From Carposina sasakii (lineage: Eukaryota > Arthropoda > Insecta > Lepidoptera > Carposinidae): 64,000 nt of DNA. Where the stretch lies: NCBI GenBank assembly GCA_014607495.2, contig CP053148.1:3720001-3784000 (forward strand), read 5' to 3'. Under the pieces are notes generated by a model. That model saw only the letters and a program-made list of their open reading frames with translations. It ran no database searches and was not told the DNA's origin. Shown piece by piece: positions 32,200 through 44,160 of the stretch. Each line of letters starts with the position of its first letter. Within the stretch, counting starts at the first letter, position 1. Position numbers and translations under genes: made by a program.

Positions 32200-35100
32200 T
32201 TAGTCAAGCAACATCTGCGAGCTGCGTCCATTAGGGTTGTGTATGCAAGAGGAATAGTCGCCAACTTGCACCTTCCACTCGTACCACACTCGGCGCGTGT
32301 CGACGCAACGCCAAAACGTCGCCTTTATTATGTCGTCCTTTTGAATCCTCATTGGCGTCTGTAAGGTACGTTTACACTATGAAGGTGTTAGTAAAATTGG
32401 ATAATACTCACCTACATATATTACATAAATATTATACAGAATGATATCATTTTTCTCCATGGAAGCAAACCCGGGAAGTGCCTGGTTCCCAAGATATTAG
32501 GGTCAAAGTTGAGTAAATAGACTGCGTTTTTTGCATAAACACTAGACACTATAAATTTCGCTCGATTAAGTAATTAAAAATTAAATCGTTTCCCAGCATT
32601 TTTTTGGCATAAACTTACTTTTTTTCATGTATAGAGTACGTACCCTTCGTTAAGGGTGGCAACGAAAACACACCCTGTATACACACGGCTGTGTTCTCAT
32701 AAGGAGGTAGCTTGAACTGCAGGATTACGAACATCAGTTTAGCATAGCGTGGCACTGATATAAAAGGTCATTGAAGCTCATCGCCTAAAAGTATGATCCT
32801 GAGTTCCTTAGTCGACTCTTACGACATGCACGGAAGTAGCAGCAAATGCTGCTGACGTATTCTAGTCAAGCCCCAGATCAGTACGGGAAATGAAATTAAC
32901 ATGAAGCAAATACCTAGGGTTTTGGTGTTTGGTAGGCAATGGGCTGAGCACCTGTCACTACTAACTGAACTTTTACATCTTAACTATACCCTCAAAATTG
33001 GTCAGAAGTGGCACCATGTTGTTCTATCGGCCCTTGGTGCTCTGGCTACCTCGTAAGGGATACTCGTAAAGGCGTGATTATATGAATGTATGTATGTAAA
33101 TACCTACCACTCCTGTGGGCTATATCACACACATCGGCCTATTACAGTATATTGCTGGACATAGGCCTTCCCTAGGCAGTAATGATAAAAATGTGAAAGA
33201 ATTTTAATGTCGTACGGTCCCTTTATAAAGAACGACATTATATTTGTTTACTGTATGTAGGCCATGCTGCAACTGAATCCAATTAGGCAGATGAGAGAAA
33301 TCGAAACGCGCGCGTATCAACTTCTCTGCATACATACATAAATAATTAAGGACATTTTGATACGTTTACGAAAGGTACGTACTCTATACATCAAATAAAG
33401 TAAGTTTATGCCAAAAAAAATTGCTGGTAAACGATGTAAAAAAAAAAGTCTTGATGGGGCGAAATTTATAGAGTCCAGTGTTTATGCTAGTTTTATCATA
33501 GACAGATAGTAATTATAGGCTACTTTTTATCAGGGGAAAATGTTTTTATCCCGGATAATTTCGACATTTTGTTTTTTCTGTAGTCCACGCGGACGGAGTC
33601 GCGGGCGTCCACTAGTCTTAAATAAATAGACAAACTACCACATACCTTAATAGGAATGAACACAGGAAACCACGATATCATATTCGGATTGTGCGTCGAA
33701 GGTAGAATACTGATCATCTTGTCACCAAAGAGGTTGCAATCGAAATAGCCCCCGAATCCATGAAGTACAGTCTCTTGGTCGACCCGCCATGAGATTACGG
33801 TACATCTACGGTTATCCGTTATGGGTAAGCCTCGATAGTCTCGCCTCTCCTGCCCGTTTTCATCTATTTCCCCATGCGCTGGATGCTCGAATGTGAATAC
33901 TGGCTGAAATTTAAGTTGTTTGATACCTTTTTTAAATCAGCATGTAGTATTTCTCACTGCTGGGCAAACATTTTTCTATATTTAGACCTAACCGGTTTAG
34001 CCGCGTGGTGCCGGCAGAGTAGAGTTTGTACCACCCCCTGCCTGCCCGTGGGTATCGTACGAGGCGATTAAGGGTTTATGGGAGGTGGACAGCAGCGCCT
34101 CCCGTACTGACAACATAGTCCGAAAATCACACTGCGGTCACCAACCCGCCTGCCCAGCGTGGTGACTATGGGCAAAACCCCCCTGTGACAGTAGCCTTGT
34201 GGTGTGCCCTGGGGAAGGCCTACGTCCAGCAGTAGAGTGCAATAGGCTGAAGAAGAAGACCTCACGGTTGTATTTTGATAAGGGTGTGGAGATATTATGT
34301 TGTACAGAGTATATTGGTGCATTTTGTAACTATTTAAATAAAATTCATAAGTAAGATCAATGGAGTGTTGATAGTGTAGTAGCGTAACGTAAAAAGTTCA
34401 GTTTATGCATAATATGTGTTATTATTGACTACGAAAGAGAAGAAAAACTACCGAACAGACTTTGATGAAATCATGGTAGTTATGTACCTACCTATAGTTC
34501 AGGACGTGGTCGTCCTTGGCGCAAAAATACGCTTTGGCTTGCTGGTCTTGGGACAACCCCCGTGCCCGGGCAAAATTCTCGGCGCACGACAACGCGTCGG
34601 TAACTTAAGTGGCCCTTAAAGTGGGCCACCTAGGTCAGAGTCTGACCCATTTGAGAAGGGAAAGATGCGGCTGGCCGGGGGGACGCGGGTCGGGCTGGTC
34701 GACCCCTGGTATTACCAGGGTGCACCCGGCCACTTGAGCTGCCACTGCCGCCGGCCAGTTCGCGAAAGAAGAGGAAGGAGAAGAAAATGAAGGAAGAAGT
34801 GAAATGATACAACCTCGATCTATAGTTAATAAATCAGAATATGTAATCAACATAGGCTAGGTATAGGTTAGTAACCATAATTAACTATACTATATAGGTA
34901 ATTCTAGTCCCGTATTCGCTATTCTTTTTTAATAGTCATAGTATATGATATTAGCTGAACAAGATTACAAAAAAAATATCGTAGAAGATACTCTACCTTG
35001 GTAGTTCCAATAAAGTACTTGTTCTGCATATAAACAACCCAGAGAGTTTCGAAGTTCCTATCTCGGCATATCTGTTGCGTGCATTCGTTGAGCAACACCG

Positions 35101-38100
35101 CGTTTTTGGCCGACGCCCAGATCTTCGGCGAAGACACTGGCGCTACGTATGATGTGTACTTGTGCGGAATACATATGCCGCCCGGCTTTAAAAGGCCGGC
35201 CGCTCCGTCCAAACATTCAGGCGATAGCTCATTGTCGCCCCACGATCCTGTAAACATATATGCATTTATATACACGACTGTTTTCAGAAACGGGGTAGGG
35301 GGATCCTACAATGTTAAACAGCGATGATCAGCGGGCGCATTGGCTATCTGGTTAAACAATTCTTAGATCATACATCATACATTGAAACTTAATCAAATGG
35401 AAGTTGTTATGCTACTTCCGTTTGATTAGGTTTCAATGAGTGATCGTCACTCTGAACTGTCGTATCGGATAATAAAGATATCCATTACGCCTGCTGATAT
35501 AAAAGATCACAAGTGCCATGTTACTAGATCATGGCCTGAGAGAACGCTCTCGAGTTCCTTAGTCGACTCTTTCGACACGCAAGGAAGGAGATGAAACTGA
35601 TGTATTCTAGTGAAGCCCCGCATTAGCACATCAGATCGGTTTATTTATACATTTTAAAATAACTTAGGAACGCGCTGAAGCACGTATTTAAATAACTTTA
35701 AAAAATATAACAAAAGTAACTTATTTAGAAAAGTTTATAAAGTGAAGCCTTAAACCAGGCTTTGTAGTTACCATTCCATCTCGGAAAATAGTTATGCAAT
35801 CCGAAATTTTCGCAATTCAGAAGCAGCTCCCATTAATTTATAAGCATAATTTCACTATCGAGGGGTAAGTGAAAGATTATTCAGTTTGAGGGAGATGAAG
35901 ATATACATATTTATAATCAGCTAATAATTATATTTCTGCTGCTTACATGATGAACTCCGACCGTAATTCGGCCAAGACGCCCAATCTCTACGGAGATTGG
36001 CCAGGTACGCAAGAGATATTATAGTGCACAAGTGTGCGCGCAAACACAGATGCACTCTCTATTCCGTTACTCTCATAGTCCGATGGGACGGAAAGCCGAC
36101 ACGATCCAGAGAGAGATCTAGGGTTGCCAACCGTCCCACGTGCCACGGGACGTCCCGTTTTCAGGGACTAAATAACGCGTCCCGTTTCAAGTGTCTGCGG
36201 GATGCTAAGTTGATAGAAAAACCCTTCTTCAACTCATTATCACGGACAGCACGTGATACTCAAATCTTGATTTTTTTAAATTCTTAGGCGGATTCTTGAA
36301 TATTCAATAATCTAAGTACCTCGCTGATTCATCGTCAATGAAACATCAAAATTTATGAGTATTAGGTTAAATATTATTCAAATCGTTCTCATTTCTTCTC
36401 TTCACTCGCTATTACGTACTATGTGTGTGTGTGACCATTATTATTATGGATATGTAAGGCGCCATCGCCCTTTTGACATTGGTTAATCGAAGATTCATTT
36501 TGGGGATTTGTGGATTATTTTTATAATATGTGGAGGTAACTCGTATTACTAAATAATACCTAGAATAATAATGTGGAAAACTTTAAAAGTTGACTAAGTA
36601 TTCAAATTAAGCAAAGATTTCCGCGCTCACTTCGCTCGCGTTCAAGTAACATTTATAAATTGGCCTTATAAACATGTTGTATTTTTTTTATAAAAAAAAA
36701 AGCGGGTGGGGCTGTGTCGGGGCACACGGCCGTTGGTTTTAACGTGAAACGTCTATGTTAGCGAATCGCTTTTAAAGTAAAAGATTGAAATGAAAACAAG
36801 ATGGACGCTGTTTTAAGTATTTTAATAAAAAAAGAACAGGTACGTAATAGAAACATAAATTACTTATTATTACGATTAATATTTCGAACCAAAGTCGATC
36901 ACAAACACTGCAAGATAAACCAAACGGATTGGCTTCAAATACCGTTTTGAAGCGTTTGTCCGCTGAACGCCAATGATTTTGCATTGTTTCACTTCTACTG
37001 ATATTGACATCTCTCAGTTCCGTGGCAGATCCAATAGATATATCGATTGTCTGTTCATTCGTTATGTCCATAATTATAGGTATTCCAGTGGTACTCGCGA
37101 GGTCGGCTTTGCGACGTTCCCGAAACCGTCTCGCTCGCTCGGCGCCGGACATTGGGGTACCTGTGCGTGGCCCATAGCCCCCTCTTTGTAACGCTAGCCT
37201 TAATTTATATTTCTGGCTGGCTCTTGCACGCGCTGAGGCCGACATAGCAAATGTTTATATATTTATTGTCACTTTCTGGTTATTTTAAATATAAATACTG
37301 TCCAAATTACACTTATTTTTGTATAAATCAATCGGTTCAAATAAACTTGACAAACACACGAAAGAATCACCACGCTATAAAGTCGGAGTCACGAGTTACA
37401 CTGAATAGAAACAAGCGTGAGCGCCGGTTTCGCACAGTTATCGCAGTATCCCTCCCCCGCCGCCCCGCTTGACCCCGACACGAACTCAATGTCATAACAG
37501 CTAGCTGACTATATAAGTGAAATATTTACACCACATTTTTGTTTCTAAGACTAATAGTTTTTTAATTATTAAGGTACGATGATATAGACCTTTTCGTTAC
37601 GGTCCAGTTTTTAAACCTGGTACCCGTATGTTTCGGCGCGATTTTAAAGACGTTTCACGTCAAAAATAATTGGAATAAAGTGTGAATTACGCGCTCGCTC
37701 CGCTCGCGTTATTGTATTAATACTACTAGACGAAGAGTATCATACAAATGAGGTATTTATTTTGTAAATAAAACTTAAATTGTTGTTGACATCAAGTAAA
37801 AAATTTCGCGCTCGCTCCGCTCGCGTTTTCATAAGTTGTTCTGTGAGACGAAGAGTATCAAGCAAAGTAGGTAGGTACGAGTATATCTACCAACCTACTA
37901 TCGGCTAGGTTAACACAAAAATATCTCACATACGCCACTACTTGTTACAATGAAATAAGACCTCCATTTGCATTATAAAATCACGAAATATTTATTTGTC
38001 TATAAAAAATTATTCGAAACTTCCCATTTGTAGGTGTGTCCCGTTTTTCTTGCACTGGTCCCGCATATTTAACCCAACTGTCCCGTAAATCTGTGTATAA

Positions 38101-41100
38101 GAGTTGGCAACTGTAAATCAGGCGCAGGACCAACGGTTTTACGTGCTTTCCGAGGAACGAGCTAAGTGACAATTTTGCAAGATTTAAATCTGTACATGAA
38201 ATAACAATGGAATTATATACAGGCCCGTGACTGGAATCGAACTTACGCCTCCTGCTTGGAAGGTGCACGTCTTAACCACTGGGCTATCACCGCTTATAAT
38301 AATACTAATAATGCGTTAGGATAGCGGGTGTAAGACTATACTCATATTATTTCGCTTAACCAACCATACATCTATCTATATAAATCGTACCTAACAACTC
38401 AGACACGATTATATTCGCCTTCTGCGGTATATTAATAGCCCGCATGTCGCCTGATATCACCTCCACGTCGCGATGCCGCCACACTTCCCGCACCTGCGCT
38501 GCCAGCACCACCACTGCACACGGGTTCTTCTCTACTGCTATCACCTGCAGGCATTGCCTGATTAGTATATGGAACTTACCTTGAGAATCTCCCCGCGTCG
38601 TGCGAATATAACAAACAAACATACATACATACATATAATCACGCCTTTTTCCCTTACGGGGTAGGCAGAGTACCACGGGCCGATAGAACCACATGGTGCC
38701 ACTTCTAACCAATTTTGAGGGTATAGTTCAGATGTACAAGTTCGGTTAGTAGTGACAGGTGGTCAGCCCATCGCCTACAAAATACCAAGACCCTCTTGTC
38801 CCTCTACTGACTTGTACAGTATGCCCGGGAACAAACAACCTAGCAATTATTAGCAATTTAAAGCCATTCCAAGTCAATCCTGTTCACCGGAGCGACTTTG
38901 CGGAGTGGAGAAACGGAGAAATATTAACCAATTGCAGGACAAGGCGGATATTTTATAGAATTTATTGGTTAATATTTATCCGTATCTTCAAAAATTCATC
39001 ATAATCCAGCCAGATCTTTAAACGTGAATAGGCAGCAAATAGATATAGGTAGACAAAGATCAATTAAACGCTTCGAGAAAGGATACTATCATTCGTGCCG
39101 CCATATAAATATATATTTGCATTTATAAGTACATAAATAAGACATCTTAGTAATAGGTATAAAGAATATACTACCATTTTATAAAACACAGAAGCAAAGC
39201 GATCCATTTTGCTGCTAAGCCTCTCATTATGTTAACGTGCATAGTTAGTTACTTATTCAATGCAAAAAATAAGTAAATTTGGTTTAATGTTACATATATA
39301 AACTGTAAATTAGTCCACGGGAAAATGTTCTTATGTTGATAAAAGCTTTTCAGCTAGACGTCGCCGCGTCGTCGTTGGCAAGATATTGATTGACTAATAA
39401 AGTATTGACCCGGAGAGTTCAAAATACATTTTACAACACGTACGTACGCACATATCGTACGAGTTATAAGTTCTAAAGGCTCCTCTAGTCGTGTAGCAGC
39501 GTTGCCAGACGTCCCAATTTTGGCGAGACAGTTCCGATTTTTCAATCAAAATTAAATGTCCCGCGCGGGATAGCCTCAGTCCCGCATTTCAGGAATAACT
39601 CGACCGTGCGTGTAGCGTACTGAGAAGGCGCCGGCGGGTGGTACAGACAAGTATGGACTGACCTTCCTATGGATATTTTTACTATATTTTGTCACGTAAA
39701 CGTAATTTGAACTCAAATAAAAAGATAAATATTAAAATACTTTTGATTATATACGTTTATATTACTATGTCCCGCTTTCGAGAATCCCACTTTTTTCAAT
39801 CAAAAAGTTCGTAAATTCCGACTAGGCAAAAAAAATCTGGCAACGCTGTCTGTAGTAGCTGTGTGTAGGTACGTAAAGTCTAATTATAATAAACTTGCAA
39901 GGATTGTTATAGTTACGAGCAAAATATTAAATATAGCATTTTCCTCTAAACTTGACTACAAAAAGTTTATTTAATACATAGTTTGTTTATTTAATAATAA
40001 TATATTACTTCATATCATGGCTCTTATTTAGGTTAATTTCAATTATAGGTATAATAATTATAACGTGTTTATTCCCGTAATTAAGCAATTATTGCTTATT
40101 TAAGGTATAAACGCAAATTATACAAGTTAATCACGGTGATAACTATTAAATTGAAATCTCTAGTATCGCATTACATTCTCTCCGATTTTAGCCATTGTAG
40201 TCTATGATATCACATCATACCTATATTTATAAAATGGTCAGCACGACGGCAGGGAATACATTACAAATCAATAACTGCATAAACATAGATAGGTATGTCA
40301 CTTTTGCAAGGGTTCAAATGCAGACGGTCGGCTTCTTCCTTGCCTTGCATTGTTCTTTGTTTGTTACCCCTGCCATAGTACAAGTTAAAAACAGTAAGTT
40401 TTGAGTTGGTATTCGCATTTATCCGCACGACGATAATCGTACATAATAAAGGAATGCATATAAGCTAATAGGATCATGCATACTATTGCAGCACAGCGTT
40501 GATGTTAGTGGAGATTATAATTAGATTCTCACTCATTTTTAGTACAATAGAGGCAAATTTCATTTATGTATTCGTGTAGATCGAATCTGGTTGAATTTGC
40601 ACAGAGATTGTAATTTTGTATTGTATGTACCTTGTTATTTTAGTGTATAGGGGACTAGACTTAATTCATCGCGAGCAGTCGCTAGCACATCGTATTAAGA
40701 ACGTTCTACTGTGTTTCTTATATTTAATTTGTTATATTATAACAAAGCACTTTTGAGGAAAGCAATGACAGAAATTTACATGAAAAGGGAAAGATTTTTT
40801 TCGCTCTTAGCATAAGAAAAACAAATTCGCTTGCAGATGCATATAAAATACACAATGGTAATGCATGTAGTAGTTGCACGTATATCGAGTATTATCAACA
40901 GAAAGAAGATTTGACAAGTTCCGAGAGAAAAATGTCAGGGTTCGATTTTTTTGGATAATTATCCGATAATTATCCTAGCTGATTTTCCCTTTAACTTATT
41001 GAAATTTTCTTTATTTAAATGATAATATATTTATCCCAAGGAGGGTGTAGGTTTTTCAGTATTATTAATTAAACAGCAAAAAATAAATGTGAGAAATAAG

Positions 41101-43937
41101 TATATGATTTAATTCAGAATTAGTTTTTATGACGTCAAACAAAAGTAAGAAAGTAGCTAAAGAACAGATATTCACACTTTTCTCGTCAGAGAACCTATTT
41201 TTTTGTTTAGTTTGAGGTCTAGCGCGTTCGGATACGCAAATGACGTTCAGATACACATAAATAAATGAGATTATTTGAGTGTTTGATTTTTATAATTATC
41301 AATGATAATTATCACTTCGAACCCTGAAAAATGTTTCATGAAATATAACACTAGCACAAAGAAACAGAAGTAATTATCTAGGAACACAATAAATAACCAA
41401 CCATACTTCACTCACCAGCAGTTCATAATACATAGAGATATACAAAATACATTGTAACCTCCAAAAATTGCATTACCTTAACTTTGCAGTTGGTTATATC
41501 AGCAGCATTGAGGGTAGCTCTCACTAACGGACCTCGACCAGCCCCCAGGACCATAACAACAATTGAGTCATTGCATTCCCCTTTTCTAACGCATTTCCCA
41601 TCTTCTTTGCCATTTAGTTGCTCAGTTGAACCATTGATTAGCCCATTGTGTGTATCTCCTTCACTGGTTTGCTGTTAAATGGAGTCATTGTGTTATTATT
41701 AATCCTGTGCCATTGTAGGTCTTCACTAGAATACATAATGCATCTCTTTCCATATATAGGTATATTATAAGAGTTGACTAAGGAACTTAAGAAAAGTAAG
41801 ATGAAAAAAAAATTGTGGCCCCATATACCTATTTCGGTTTGTAAAATAAAAACCAATGAGTGAAGTGTTAAGAATTGTCTTTTTTTAACATTCCTTTATT
41901 GCATAGTTACTTACACTTAAATAATTTTTCTCCTGTACAACCAATAATGCTTGAGCTATTGCTTTTTGGTATTGTGCATATTTGACAGGATCCATTTCAA
42001 ATATGTGGTAGGTGTGTGTGTCCAAATTATCAGATAGAGGTTGCAATGGTATCTGAATATGATCTTCGTAGCTAAAATAAATTGTTTGAAATTTAAAAAT
42101 CACTCAAGAAATAACAGGTATAACTAAATCTATACATATAATAAAAATGTAACGGATCGCTGTCTGTACATGGAAGATAAATGAGAAAAAATATTATTGA
42201 AGACCTTTATCAATGCAGTAGTACCCAAAACAATGATTTTTTGAATTTTTGTCTGTTTGTCTGTCTGTTTGTGTTATGTGTACAACCATATCAATGTCTG
42301 AAATAAATAATTAATTATTATAAATAGTTTTTCAACATAATAGTTTGTCTGTGCGTTTGTGCACGCTAATCTCAGAAATGGCTGAACCGATTTCGATGCA
42401 GTTTTCAGGAATATATTGTGATAGATCCCACTTAACATATAGGCTACTTTTTAATCCGGGAAAATGTTTTTATTCTGGATAACTTAGAAATTTTGTTTTT
42501 TTTCTGTAGTCCACGCAAACGGAGTCGCAGGCGTCCACTATATAAAATAAATCAAATATTAACCCTCTAGCATTGTTCCGAACCACATCATCTAAAGATT
42601 TGGTATCCCAAAGTCTGTGCAGATGTTGATTGTAATACTCCTTGTTCCACCTCCCTGAACCAGTAACTACAACTTGGGCACTGTTGTCCACCATACTCAT
42701 CACAAACTTCTGATGATCAGGTGGCAGTACTGGAAACCTGATAGGATAGGAAAGACATTGTCACCAATTGTACCAACAGAGAAAGACACAAAAAATTTAC
42801 AAAGAAGAGCAAGGAAAAGTTGAAATAAAGAAATTTTAGATTTGTCACAAGATTGTTTATAAATAGATATACATAATAGGTGTAATAGAATAGGTGGAAG
42901 AAATTACCCATCTCCACCTTCCACAAAGAGAGAAGTTGGGAGCATTACAGCCAAAACAGGCTCCCCGAGCCATCTTCTAACAATATGCTCAGGGGGTAAG
43001 TCACGAGTTACCTCCAAGACAACCCCAATTCTTTTTTCCCAATCAACACTCTCATGGAATTTTGACCACCAATACCATGGCTCGTTCCAAGACTCTTCAG
43101 AATTTTCAACATTGAGACCTTGATTGCGTGGTCTTGTAAGTTTCCGTGTGAACATGGGTATTCGTACCCATATCCATGTTGGATTCATTCTGAAATTTAC
43201 ATTCCTACAGCTTTTTGGTAACATGAGTTCAGGGTGATAAATTAACCTATAGAGTGGCCCACAGGTCCATGAAATTATAAGCTTATAGTATTACCCAAAA
43301 TTCTTGTTTTTATGGATTTGTCATGGTATGTTATCAAATCAAGTATGTGAAAGTAATGCTACAATGTAGCTAGCAAGAATGTTACATATCCCAAAGTTAA
43401 CTTAAGTAGGTAAGACTATTAGTTGTTAAACACAGAAGCTAAGTAAAGATTCATGCAGTTATTAACAATTCTGCCTTCTCTAAGGGCCACTCTATAGTCA
43501 ATATTAAAAATATGATAATGATACCTGTTAGCATAGAAAGTTAGTATGTTTCTAGCTAAATTATTGCATTCTTTGGTATGTAAGAATAACATTATAGCAC
43601 GAAGACCCAAGCCACGGCAGTAAGTCAATTCATCGTTTAAATAATCTTCATGACGCCGTCGGACAATCTCGGAATCACTATCTACATCCAAAAATGATGA
43701 AAGCCTACCAACTATCCGTGTGGTCCAATCTTCTGTGGTTAGAATCATATTAGATCTGGTATAATCGCCAACTGATGTTGATACACCGGCATTTTTAAAA
43801 TGAGGCCGGCGTAGACGTGGGTGAATTATTGGGGTAACTATAAACGTATAATTAGCATGCACTGCTTCTGTGAGACATTCCTCCAAATCCGGGGCTATAT
43901 TGTAGTTTAGGCCACAAGAAATAGTATTTAGAGACAT
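32200..43937 (-). CDS. PRMT5: Protein arginine methyltransferase 5
   Basis: Complete, nine exons read from high to low coordinate: 43937-43525, 43189-42908, 42737-42564, 42071-41915, 41671-41477, 38544-38391, 35247-34997, 33903-33646 and 32358-32200 (stop TAA). All junctions are GT-AG and in phase, giving 680 aa (human 637). It transfers methyl groups from S-adenosylmethionine to make symmetric dimethylarginine on Sm proteins, histones and, in flies, Piwi proteins, acting with the MEP50/WDR77 partner. The N-terminal TIM barrel covers about residues 1-280. The PRMT5 helix keeps Y311, F314 and Y321. The SAM loop is GAGRGP at 385-390, E412 binds the ribose, and the double-E loop runs SELLG to DNELSPE with E456 and E465. 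WYEW is near the C-terminus. Residues about 343-377 form a variable polar insert absent from human PRMT5. The human MFSWFP segment reads MISWFP here. Introns are filled with transposons. Confidence 0.97.
32450..32670. repeat. Dispersed repeat family Y copy
   Basis: It runs from 'ttctccatggaagcaaacc' to 'gggtggcaacgaaaacacaccctgta', with an internal deletion relative to 7378-7700. It lies in the last PRMT5 intron and abuts a family X copy at about 32690-32880. Confidence 0.6.
32690..32880. repeat. Dispersed repeat family X copy
   Basis: From 'ggctgtgttctcataagg' through 'gagttccttagtcgactctt' to 'gtattctagtcaagcccc', matching 7725-8055 and 35275-35640. The Y-X order repeats that at 7378-8055. 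Confidence 0.6.
34000..34258 (+). mobile_element. Retroposon family R, near-complete copy
   Basis: Plus-oriented: 'ccgcgtggtgccggcagag' at the left, 'gatcgtacgaggcgatta'-like block, 'caccaacccgcctgcccag', 'cctacgtccagcagtag', and a (GAA)n tail at the right (aggctgaagaagaag). It sits about 100 bp upstream of PRMT5 exon 33903-33646, inside the intron. Confidence 0.8.
34490..34795. repeat. GC-rich dispersed repeat with purine-rich 3' side
   Basis: The block includes 'gtcgtccttggcgcaaaa', 'gtgcccgggcaaaatt', 'ctggccggggggacgcgg' and 'cgaaagaagaggaagg'. A related stretch lies at about 61880-62080 (same 'gcccgggcaaaatt' and purine-rich end). It is likely the 3' part of a non-LTR retroelement; the class is not recognised. 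Confidence 0.45.
35275..35640. repeat. Dispersed repeat family X copy
   Basis: From 'gactgttttcagaaacggg' to 'tgaagccccgcattagcac', with an inserted small palindrome near 35378-35440 (AAACTTAATCAAATGGAAG mirrored by CTTCCGTTTGATTAGG). It lies in the PRMT5 intron right after exon 35247. Confidence 0.55.
36118..38118. mobile_element. Composite transposon region with GTTGCCAAC ends and CGCGCTCGC motifs
   Basis: The left edge 'agggttgccaaccgtccc' faces the right edge 'gagttggcaactgt', with further 'gtcccg' words at both ends. Inside are three copies of an 18-base GCGCTCGC...GCTCGCG motif and a protein fragment (36772-37245). Inner inverted ends 'acgtgaaacgtct' (36741) / 'agacgtttcacgt' (37650) bound a smaller unit. 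No target duplication was found, so the outer ends may be separate insertions. Confidence 0.4.
36772..37245 (-). pseudogene. Helitron-like element protein, N-terminal fragment
   Basis: A 157-codon open frame begins with a basic region ([15 protein letters not shown] near residue 33) and then has [18 protein letters not shown] (about residues 104-121). An [13 protein letters not shown] motif, followed by a replication initiator and helicase, is familiar from Helitron-associated proteins of insects. After the motif the frame becomes hydrophobic and AT-rich, so the protein is truncated. The assignment rests on the motif only. Confidence 0.5.
38225..38295 (-). repeat. tRNA-like repeat (SINE head type 2), reverse copy
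   Basis: On the minus strand, 'gatagcccagtggttaagac' and 'gtaagttcgattccagtc' sit at tRNA spacing, as in 6623-6712. Confidence 0.5.
38640..38815. repeat. Dispersed repeat shared with 2240-2305 and 32930-33060
   Basis: Shared words are 'cacatggtgccacttct', 'ttagtagtgacaggtggtc', 'agcccatcgcctacaaaa' and 'accaagaccctctt'. The copy at 32930-33060 is in reverse. Class unknown. Confidence 0.55.
38820..39490. other. PRMT5 intron segment
   Basis: No gene or clear repeat was recognised. Confidence 0.4.
39497..39848. mobile_element. MITE with CAGCGTTGCCAGA ends
   Basis: Starts CAGCGTTGCCAGACGTCCC and ends with the complement of CAGCGTTGCCAGA. Internal 'gtcccgc' and 'ttttcaatcaaaa' words also mirror each other. 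The CAG...TTGCCA end resembles hAT-type elements and the family at 36118. A clean 8-bp target duplication was not seen. Confidence 0.55.
40936..41326. mobile_element. hAT-type MITE with perfect 8-bp target duplication
   Basis: Ends are CAGGGTTCGA and TCGAACCCTG, followed inwards by mirrored GATAATTATC words. The flanks are AAAAATGT at 40928-40935 and 41327-41334. It is 391 bp and lies within the PRMT5 intron between exons 41671-41477 and 38544-38391. Confidence 0.85.
42130..42545. repeat. Family Z retroelement-like repeat in a PRMT5 intron
   Basis: Carries 'taatctcagaaatggctg', 'gaaccgatttcgatgcag', 'ggctactttttaatccggg' and 'tgtagtccacgc'. This order is repeated at about 45405-45600 in reverse. 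Its right end lies about 20 bases from the PRMT5 donor at 42563, so exon 42737-42564 is nearly touched by the insertion. Confidence 0.55.
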
Positions 43938-44160
43938 TTAGAAATTTATCCCCCTTCTTGTACAGGCTTTACAACCGGCACCGGCACCCACCCGGCACCA
44001 CTTACTTTTTGATATGAACAAGAAAAAACCATTGAACTTCAACTTTTTAAAATGAAATGAAAACCATAGAAATAGATACCAAATCCCTCATGAAAAGAGG
44101 AGATACCAAATTCAAATCCCTGATGAAAACCATGGTTTGATTGACACATGATTGATTCTT

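Noticed and set aside
32158..32364. Plus-strand frame of 68 codons
   Set aside because: It is the complement of the last PRMT5 exon (WYEW, HNPNGRS).
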